Origin: Vulcanimicrobiota bacterium
GTDB taxonomy: Bacteria; Vulcanimicrobiota; Xenobia; Xenobiales; Xenobiaceae
DNA: 64,000 bases
Reading direction: 5' to 3'
Assembly: GCA_944322965.1 (NCBI GenBank)
Contig: CALUQR010000001.1
Location: 564,202-628,201, forward strand
In this document: positions 58,475 through 64,000 of the stretch, in pieces
Layout: every line of letters begins with the position of its first letter
Position numbering within the stretch: the stretch's first letter is position 1
The notes under the pieces: model-generated
What the model saw: only the letters and a program-made list of their open reading frames with translations
Databases searched by the model: none
What the model was told of the DNA's origin: nothing
Translations under genes and position numbers: made by a program

Positions 58475-59050
58475 ATGCGGAATTAGGAATTCGTAATTCG
58501 GAATGCGCTTATTCGGCGGCTTGGCCGCCGAATAAATGCGGAATGTGGAATGCGTAATGCGTAATTAGGAGGAGCCGGCAGAAAGGTAGACTGTGGCTCT
58601 AACTTTAGTTTTGGCGATGGGAGAAGGGCGAGAAGGCTTGGGGGAATGTCTGATGGGGTTCGGGGTAGCATAGCTTGGGGGAAGATCGTTATGGTGTGGC
58701 GCGGCCGGGGGCCGCGCCGCGGTCCATTTGGACAAGCGTCCTAAAGACCTCTATGAGAGAACAAAACGCAAACCTAAGATCTAGGCGCTTCAGCGCCCAA
58801 CGATTCTCCCATAGGCTCAGCTATTTCCGGATCCGCCAAGCCACTAACAAGCGCCCCTTAATTCCGCATTACGCATTAAGCATTCCGAATTGTTTGCCGC
58901 CTTCGGCGGCTATCGCGATTTTCCCATAAGCCCAGTTACTTCCGGATTTGCCAAGTTATTAACAAGAGCCATCCAATTCCGAATTACGAATTAAGCATTC
59001 CGAATTGCCGCCGGGACGGCGGCTGGTGCATTCCGCATTGCTAGCCGCCG
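58475..59050. repeat. Composite intergenic repeat, copy R1
   Basis: This holds no gene. Parts in order: heptamer-period boxes of (T/G)CG(T/G)AAT type at 58475-58507 and 58533-58569; a core with TCTAACTTTAGTTTTGGCG near 58597; a hairpin GGCGCGGCC-GGG-GGCCGCGCC (58698-58718); the palindrome GTCCATTTGGAC; TCCCATAAGCC stretches; and inverted heptamer boxes ATTCCGC-ATTACGC-ATTAAGC at 58859-58892 and 58975-59006. A GC hairpin GCCGCCGGGACGGCGGC follows. The layout recurs in R2, R3 and R4. Confidence 0.75.
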
Positions 59051-59059
59051 TCCCGGCGA

Positions 59060-60046
59060 CTAAGGGCGGAGTTTTTCCACATCAGATAAGGGGACGCTGA
59101 CTAATCTGGCGATCAGATTATCCTCAAATCCCTCAGCGATCATCTGGCGAATTACTTGAGCAGCTTTCTCCGCTATTCCCTCGTTTCGTCCTATGCGTTC
59201 GCCCTCGAGCTTACCTTCAAGTCTCCCCTCAGCGCGGCCGCGGGCTTCTCCTTCGGCGCGGCCTTGTTTGATTCCTTGGTTTATGTAGGGGAGGGTCCAG
59301 TCTTCCATTTCGGGGGTAACTACGGTCATCTTTTCTTCCTCCTTTAAGCGTTCTACAATGATCTTAGCGCCCGATATTTTACGGACCGGCAATATGCAAG
59401 TTTCTAGCCACATTATAATCTCTTGGCGCAAATTTTCATAAGCTGGGTTCTTGAGAGCGCGGAACATTACTCGCCAGAGCCGTTCCATCTCCTGGACGTT
59501 AGCAGCTCGCTCAAAGCGAAAGATCCAGGCGCTAATACCTTTGGCTTTATCTACCAAAGACTCTTCTAGATGGCGAATATCGATTAAATGGTATTTGAAA
59601 TCCCAAATACCGCGCTCATAAGCTAGTCTTTCGCGCTCCGATAACTCGCCATAAACGCAAGGCGCGCTCCAAGGTTTGGCTCCGTTGTAAAGGACGATGG
59701 GCAAAATTTTGGGCAAAGCCAACCCTTTGCTCTTATCATCGTCCAAGGTTTGCTCTAAGAAGAGAGTGGCATATTCCATTAACCTACAGAGCATCTTCTT
59801 ATCGATAGTACTCTGAAACTCTAAAATGATGGCTAAAAGGCAGGAGCTGCCATCCCGCCATTGGAGCCGCCAAATAAGATCGCTACGCCTTTCCGTTTGT
59901 CCATGCTTTTGAAAAGCGGTAGGCATCGGTTCCAGAGTCTTAAAGTCGAGTTCGTCGGCTAGATCACTGGAAATAAAGTCGCGCACCAAAGACTCAACCA
60001 TATCGGCGCGGCTAAAGAACTTTTTGTAACTAGAATCGTGGCTCAA
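59060..60046 (-). CDS. Rpn/YhgA-type PD-(D/E)XK nuclease, copy 1
   Basis: The protein is 328 residues with a TTG start after AGGGGGGAAAT. The catalytic layout is D56 in RRSDLIWR and E76-F-Q78 in IILEFQSTID, the D...ExQ form of Rpn-family recombination-promoting nucleases (formerly called putative transposases). A 30-residue tail of GxAEGxxEG repeats (RAEGEARGRAEGRLEGK) is typical of the family. Rpn nucleases promote DNA recombination in E. coli. It lies between composite repeats R1 and R2 and its stop is 10 bases from R1's end hairpin. Composition is less biased than in the neighbours. Confidence 0.85.
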   Translation of the reverse strand: MSHDSSYKKFFSRADMVESLVRDFISSDLADELDFKTLEPMPTAFQKHGQTERRSDLIWRLQWRDGSSCLLAIILEFQSTIDKKMLCRLMEYATLFLEQTLDDDKSKGLALPKILPIVLYNGAKPWSAPCVYGELSERERLAYERGIWDFKYHLIDIRHLEESLVDKAKGISAWIFRFERAANVQEMERLWRVMFRALKNPAYENLRQEIIMWLETCILPVRKISGAKIIVERLKEEEKMTVVTPEMEDWTLPYINQGIKQGRAEGEARGRAEGRLEGKLEGERIGRNEGIAEKAAQVIRQMIAEGFEDNLIARLVSVPLSDVEKLRP

Positions 60047-60123
60047 ATTTCCCCCCTTGTGCGTATCGAAGTTAAGTTTTCGCTAAGGAGAGTATACAAC
60101 CGTAACCTTGTTTGTCGCAAGAC

Positions 60124-60700
60124 TTATTTGGCGGCCGGCGGCAACAATTCGGAATTAGGAATGCGTAATGCGTAATTAGGGGTTGCCGCCGGGAGGGTAG
60201 GTTGTTGCTTTAACTTGGGTTTTGGCAGTGACTTAAGGGCGAGGAAGCGGCGGAGAGAAAGTTGCCGGCTGATTCCGTGGGTAGCTTGTCTGGGGAGAAA
60301 ATCGTTCTGATGTGCGGGCGCGAGGCCCGCGCGGTCCAATTGGACAAGCGTCCTAAAGGCTTCATTCCAGTAACAGAACACAAATTAAGATCTGGGTACC
60401 AGAACCAAAGCTCTCAAAAGGCGGCGAAGCCGCACCGATTCCCCCATAGGTTCAGCTCTTCCCGGATTCATCAAGCTCTTAGCAATAGCCATTTAACTTC
60501 GAACTACACATTGCGCATTCCGAATTATATTTGGCGCGGCGAAACCGCAACGATTCTTACATAGGGTAAGTTATTCCCGGATCTGCCAAGCCACCAACAA
60601 AAGCCACTTAATTCCGCATTACGCATTAAGCATTCCGAATTGCTAGCCGCCGTCCCGGCGGCTAGCGTACTCCGAACTACGCATTACGCATTCCTAAGTA
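60124..60700. repeat. Composite intergenic repeat, copy R2
   Basis: No gene is seen. Heptamer boxes in + sense at 60145-60179 (TCGGAAT, TAGGAAT, GCGTAAT) are followed by CGCCGGGAGGGTAGGTTG and TTTAACTTGGGTTTTGGC. Then come the hairpin GCGGGC-GCGAG-GCCCGC (60314-60330), the palindrome GTCCAATTGGAC and inverted heptamer boxes at 60498-60528, 60608-60642 and 60667-60697. A hairpin of CTAGCCGCCGTCCCGGCGGCTAG type lies near 60641-60663. The core agrees most with R3. Confidence 0.75.
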
Positions 60701-60733
60701 AAATTGGTATAGCAATTTCGGGGGGGGCGAACG

Positions 60734-60752
60734 GTAACATTATAGTAACAAT
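60734..60752 (+). promoter_or_regulatory. GTAACAWT direct repeat, 11-bp period, upstream of the RTX gene
   Basis: GTAACATT (60734-60741) and GTAACAAT (60745-60752), 11 bp apart, start 92 bp before ATG 60826. They match the pair at 14734-14752. TTATAG between them may be a weak -10 (TATAGT). Confidence 0.5.
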
Positions 60753-60825
60753 TTAAGATGTAGAGGGTGTTTTAATCTCTGTAGAGCGACGGTCTTATTT
60801 TAAGTCGAAAGAGAGGTATACCCTT

Positions 60826-61947
60826 ATGTCTATTAATTCTGTAAATTCAAATCTTACCAATGCCGCTCAAGGGGCGTTGAATCAGGGGCCGCAACATTTG
60901 GTTCCTCAAGCTGGAGAGGATTCAGAAACCTTTATTAGAGATCAATTTGAGCAGGGCAACGTAGATAAGGGTGGGGGCGACTTAGGTTTAACTCTGCTCG
61001 ACCGCCTCAAGCCCGGTACTAAGTTGCACGTAGTTACCGGCACCCAGGGCAATGATCAGATCAATATTAAACAGGGCTTCTTAGGCGGTTTGACGGTCGA
61101 TGTTAACGGCGAGAAGTTTAAGATTAAGAAAGGAGATGTTGAAGAGTTAGTTATCGCCGGTATGGGCGGCGACGACCAGATTGTAGCTGATAAGGGTGTC
61201 AAGCATAGCTTAAATATCTCCGGCGGCGAAGGCGACGACTATATCGTGGGCGGTCGCGGTGGCGATTGGTTAATGGGCAATGGCGGCGACGACGTGATCA
61301 AAGCGGATGGCGAAGATTTTATCTTGGGTGGTACGACGGCTAAGCGGAAAGCTACTGACTTGATCAAAGGCGGCGATGGTAACGATCAACTTTCAGGCGG
61401 CATTAATCCCAGTATCATCTATGGAGGCCCTGGAGACGACGCTATCGATGGCGGCCTTAATGCTCCTCCAGTAGTAGATAAGGTTGGTTTAGTGGCGGGC
61501 TATACTATGACAGCTTACGGCGAAGAGGGGGACGATTATATCGTTGGGACCCCCTTGAGCGATTATCTCAACGGCGGCCCCGGAACCGACACGTTAATAG
61601 GTGGAGGTAGTTGGGATAAGTTTGAGGATTATGAAGGGGATATTACCGACCGCAATACCTCTTCTAAGAAGAGGAAGAGTCCCGAAACTGGTAATTCCGA
61701 GAGTCCGAGCGGCGTCGATAAGCCGAGGAAGTCTAAGAAGCGGAAAGTTTCTGATCCAGATTTGGATGCCATTGATGCGCGGCGGAAGGCCCGTAAGATC
61801 GGTCGTGAATTGCGGCGTATTGGCGATAATATGCCCGGCAGGGTGGGTGAAACTATTAGCCAGATTGGAGAAGGCATACATGACAACGCCTGGAATATTG
61901 GCCGTATCATAAGAGACGACGATCTTAGGGACCTTTTTAGGCTTTGA
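60826..61947 (+). CDS. RTX-type calcium-binding repeat protein with MSIxSVN start and basic tail
   Basis: The protein is 373 residues without a Sec signal peptide. Residues 1-16 (MSINSVNSNLTNAAQG) parallel the start of the protein at 14829. Eight or so RTX nonapeptides lie between about 100 and 270 (GGEGDDYIV, GNGGDDVIK, GGDGNDQLS, GGPGDDAID, GEEGDDYIV, GGPGTDTLI). The C-terminal ~110 residues are very basic, with SSKKRKSPE and PRKSKKRKVSD, then helical. RTX repeats fold with Ca2+ outside the cell. A type I C-terminal signal is not obvious. It stands between composite repeats R2 and R3. Confidence 0.75.
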   Translation: MSINSVNSNLTNAAQGALNQGPQHLVPQAGEDSETFIRDQFEQGNVDKGGGDLGLTLLDRLKPGTKLHVVTGTQGNDQINIKQGFLGGLTVDVNGEKFKIKKGDVEELVIAGMGGDDQIVADKGVKHSLNISGGEGDDYIVGGRGGDWLMGNGGDDVIKADGEDFILGGTTAKRKATDLIKGGDGNDQLSGGINPSIIYGGPGDDAIDGGLNAPPVVDKVGLVAGYTMTAYGEEGDDYIVGTPLSDYLNGGPGTDTLIGGGSWDKFEDYEGDITDRNTSSKKRKSPETGNSESPSGVDKPRKSKKRKVSDPDLDAIDARRKARKIGRELRRIGDNMPGRVGETISQIGEGIHDNAWNIGRIIRDDDLRDLFRL

Positions 61948-61952
61948 TGCAT

Positions 61953-62312
61953 TGTTGTTGCCGCCTGGCGGCGGCAACAATAATGCGTAATTAGGAATTC
62001 GTAATTCGGAATTGGGCTAGTGAGGAATTTTAGGGCTGCCGCCGGGAGGGTAGGTTGTGGCTTTAACTTGGGTTTTGACAGTGACTTAAGGGCGAGACGG
62101 CTTGGGTGATGATTGACGGGGCCGTGAGTAGCTTGGCGGGAGAGAAAATCGTATTGATGTGTCGCGCCGCGGTCCAATTGGACAATGATCAACCCCCCAA
62201 ACACCGCGGTGCAACCGCAACGATTTTCCCTTATGCCCAGCTACTCTCAGATCTGCCAAGCCATTGACAAGAGCCATCTAATTCCGAATTACGAATTAAG
62301 CATTCCGCATTA
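61953..62312. repeat. Composite intergenic repeat, copy R3
   Basis: No gene is seen in 61948-62398. It opens with a hairpin TTGTTGCCGCC/GGCGGCAACAA (61953-61981) right after the RTX stop. Plus-sense heptamer boxes at 61982-62015 are followed by GCCGCCGGGAGGGTAGGTTG, TTTAACTTGGGTTTTGACAG, the palindrome GTCCAATTGGAC and inverted boxes at 62279-62312 (ATTCCGA-ATTACGA-ATTAAGC-ATTCCGC). The GC hairpin of R1 and R4 is lost. Confidence 0.75.
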
Positions 62313-62398
62313 GATTTCTCCCCTTGCGTTAACCTAACTTACGGTGATAACTTAGATACAGGCCGCTATGTAAGTACGATGTTTAAAAGGGGGTAGTT

Positions 62399-63364
62399 AT
62401 GGGGCATGATTCGAGTTATAAGCGTCTTTTTAGCCATGTGGAGGTGGTAGAATCTTGTGTGAGCGGATTCTTACCCCGCTGGTTGGTTAAAGAGCTGGAT
62501 TTCAGCACTTTGCAGGCCTTGCCTACGGTCCATATCGATCATCGCCACAGAGAGCGGCGCAACGATCTTTTGTGGCGGATTGAGTGGAAGGACGGGGGCG
62601 TCTGTTATGTCGTTTTGATGTTTGAATTCCAGAGTACGGTCGACCAGAGGATGGTCGTGCGCCTTTGGAATTATGTGGGTTGCGTTTGGGAAGAGATTTT
62701 AAATAACGAGAAAGGGTTGGAAAAAGCCAGTTTGCCGACCGTCGTCCCGATTGTGGTTTACAATGGATTGCATCCTTGGAATGCGGCTCAGGATATTGAC
62801 GATTATTTGCGTGCTCGGCCTCGCGGTATACAGCGTATCAATGGCCACTTTAGATACTTTGTCTTAGATGTCAGGCGTTTGCCAGGTAGAAAACTGGAAA
62901 AAGATCCGGGGCTTAGCTCCTGGATCTTTAGATTGGAGCGTACGTCGAGTTCTCAGGAGTTGGTCATACTGTTGCGCATTTTAGAGCGCTCCTTGCGTAG
63001 CGAACGTTATAGCCAACTGCGGCGTGACTTTGTACAATGGATCGTGAGCATACTCTTGCCACAGAGAGGATATGAAGAGACTGCTGATCGTAAGATGTTA
63101 GAGGAGGTAGACGATATGAGCCAAGTAGCTGATTATATAGAGAACTGGCGCGCCCAAGATCAAGCCGAAGCTAGGGCTAAAGGCCTGGCTGAGGGTAAAC
63201 TCGAGGGCAGACGCGAGGGATTGGCTGAGGGGGAAACCAGAGGGGAAGTCTCTATGCTGAAGCGTCTCTTAGGAGGTGGACTTAGCATTGATACTATTGC
63301 TCAAGCCCTTGGAATGACCGTAATCGAAGTGCGCAGGCTTGCCGGCGGCAACAACAATGCGTAA
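62399..63364 (+). CDS. Rpn/YhgA-type PD-(D/E)XK nuclease, copy 2
   Basis: The protein is 321 residues, ATG start after AAGGGGGT. It is a clear paralog of the nuclease at 59060, with D56 in RRNDLLWR and E76-F-Q78 in LMFEFQSTVD at identical positions and the same MGHDSSYKRLF opening. The C-terminal GxxEGxxEG repeats (KGLAEGKLEGRREGLAEGE) are present. The last residues (AGGNNNA) and the stop codon come from the left box of composite repeat R4, so the coding region runs into the repeat. It could move or expand with the repeat family. Confidence 0.85.
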   Translation: MGHDSSYKRLFSHVEVVESCVSGFLPRWLVKELDFSTLQALPTVHIDHRHRERRNDLLWRIEWKDGGVCYVVLMFEFQSTVDQRMVVRLWNYVGCVWEEILNNEKGLEKASLPTVVPIVVYNGLHPWNAAQDIDDYLRARPRGIQRINGHFRYFVLDVRRLPGRKLEKDPGLSSWIFRLERTSSSQELVILLRILERSLRSERYSQLRRDFVQWIVSILLPQRGYEETADRKMLEEVDDMSQVADYIENWRAQDQAEARAKGLAEGKLEGRREGLAEGETRGEVSMLKRLLGGGLSIDTIAQALGMTVIEVRRLAGGNNNA

Positions 63365-64000
63365 TTAGGAATTCGTAATTCGTAATTGAGATAGTGAGGA
63401 ATTTTAGGGCTGCCGCCGGGAAGGTAGGCAACAATGCGGAGTTCGGAATTCGTAATTCGGAATTGGAGGTGGCGCGGCTAGGGGAGAGGTTATTGCTCTA
63501 ACTTAGGTTTTGGCGGTGGGAGAAGGGCGAGAAGGCTTGGGGAATGTCTGATGGGGTTCGGGGTAGCATAGCTTGGGGGAAAATCGTTATGATGTGGCGC
63601 GGCCGGGGGCCGCGCCGCGGTCAATTGGACAAGCGTCCTAAAGGCCTCTGTCAAGCAACAGAACGCAAATGAAGATCCGGACGTCAGAACTAAAGCGCCA
63701 AGAAGGCAGTGAAACTGCCAGCGATTTTCCCATAAGCCCAGCTACTTTCGGATCTGCCTAGCCATTAACAAGCAGAAACCTAATTCCGCATTACGCATTA
63801 AGCATTCCGTATTGCCGCCTTTGGCGGCTAGCGCACTCCGCATTACGAATTAGATTTGGCGAAGCTCCCTGCGATTCTGGCATAAGTTCAGCTACTTCCG
63901 GATCTGCCAAGTTATTAACAAAAGCCCTTTAATTCCGCATTACGCATTGCGCATTGCCGCCTTTGGCGGCTAGCGCATTCCGAATTGTTTAAAAGGGTTG
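63346..64000. repeat. Composite intergenic repeat, copy R4 (continues past the window)
   Basis: No gene other than the nuclease 3' end is seen. Plus-sense heptamer boxes at 63357-63388 and 63433-63465, then a core nearly identical to R1 (CTAACTTAGGTTTTGGCG, GAATGTCTGATGGGGTTCGG, GGGTAGCATAGCTTGGGGGA). The hairpin GGCGCGGCC-GGG-GGCCGCGCC is at 63596-63616, followed by CAATTGGACAAGCGTCC. Inverted boxes are at 63781-63814, 63835-63853 and 63930-63957, each flanked by GCCGCCTTTGGCGGC hairpins. Confidence 0.75.

Noticed and set aside
58675..58929. 84-residue open frame
   Set aside because: It lies wholly inside composite repeat R1, has no ribosome binding site of note and reads through repeat sequence.
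60262..60564. 100-residue open frame
   Set aside because: It is in repeat R2; composition and lack of homology suggest chance.
59060..63364. Insertion sequence with transposase
   Set aside because: Rpn-type proteins are PD-(D/E)XK nucleases, not DDE transposases; no target duplications could be identified by eye.
58475..64000. CRISPR array
   Set aside because: The repeats are spread as long composite units, not short identical repeats with regular unique spacers, and no cas genes are present.

Overview
The window reads as a chromosomal segment of a diderm, probably anaerobic bacterium with GC content well above 50%. Diderm markers are the start of a type II secretion secretin (gspD), a sedoheptulose-7-phosphate isomerase for LPS heptose (gmhA), and an outer-membrane porin carrying an N-terminal SLH domain, an architecture known from Cyanobacteria and relatives, Negativicutes and other diderm members of the Terrabacteria. 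A SUF operon with SufU and an rplU-prp pair point the same way. Anaerobic or fermentative life is suggested by a trimeric NAD-linked [FeFe]-hydrogenase (hydCBA). I cannot name the phylum from sequence alone; a deep-branching diderm terrabacterial lineage (Eremiobacterota/Xenobia-like, Margulisbacteria-like or Melainabacteria-like) is my inference.

Layout. 0-4.4 kb: type II secretion genes gspL-M-N-D on the minus strand and gspC divergent. 4.4-6.8 kb: two tandem DUF6273-like genes, a MIP18/SufT-like Fe-S factor and a TerD protein. 6.9-12.5 kb: the operon sufCBDSU. 12.6-24.5 kb: housekeeping and membrane genes (HxpB-like phosphatase, PAP2 protein, gltX, HAD, MoxR ATPase, metallophosphatase, RsmC-like methyltransferase, RsuA-type pseudouridine synthase, recJ). 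24.6-33 kb: a small secreted protein, acyl-CoA carboxylase beta chain, a large membrane protein, gmhA and two tandem beta-lactamase-fold hydrolases. 33-44 kb: rplU-prp (without rpmA), lspA-lgt, tRNA-Arg, a PMT-like glycosyltransferase, an RluD-type synthase, secretory and TPR proteins, and secDF. 44-54.4 kb: a calcium-binding secreted protein, hydCBA, nadD, the SLH porin, a small secreted protein and a rhomboid with a DnaJ-type zinc finger.

The accessory end, 54.5-64 kb, is the most unusual part. A lytic transglycosylase is followed by two secreted LIM-zinc-finger/DA1-like metallopeptidases that flank a degenerate Ser/Thr kinase. After this come four copies of a composite intergenic repeat built from heptanucleotide-period boxes in inverted orientation, interleaved with two Rpn/YhgA-type PD-(D/E)XK nuclease genes and one RTX-type calcium-binding protein.

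Shared logic. Envelope biogenesis and export dominate (T2SS, SecDF, Lgt/LspA, porin, rhomboid, lytic transglycosylase). The RTX gene and an unlinked small gene at 14.8 kb share an N-terminal MSIxSVN motif, and both have a direct repeat GYAACAWT with 11-bp period about 92-95 bp upstream of the start codon, which suggests a common regulator and perhaps a common export route.
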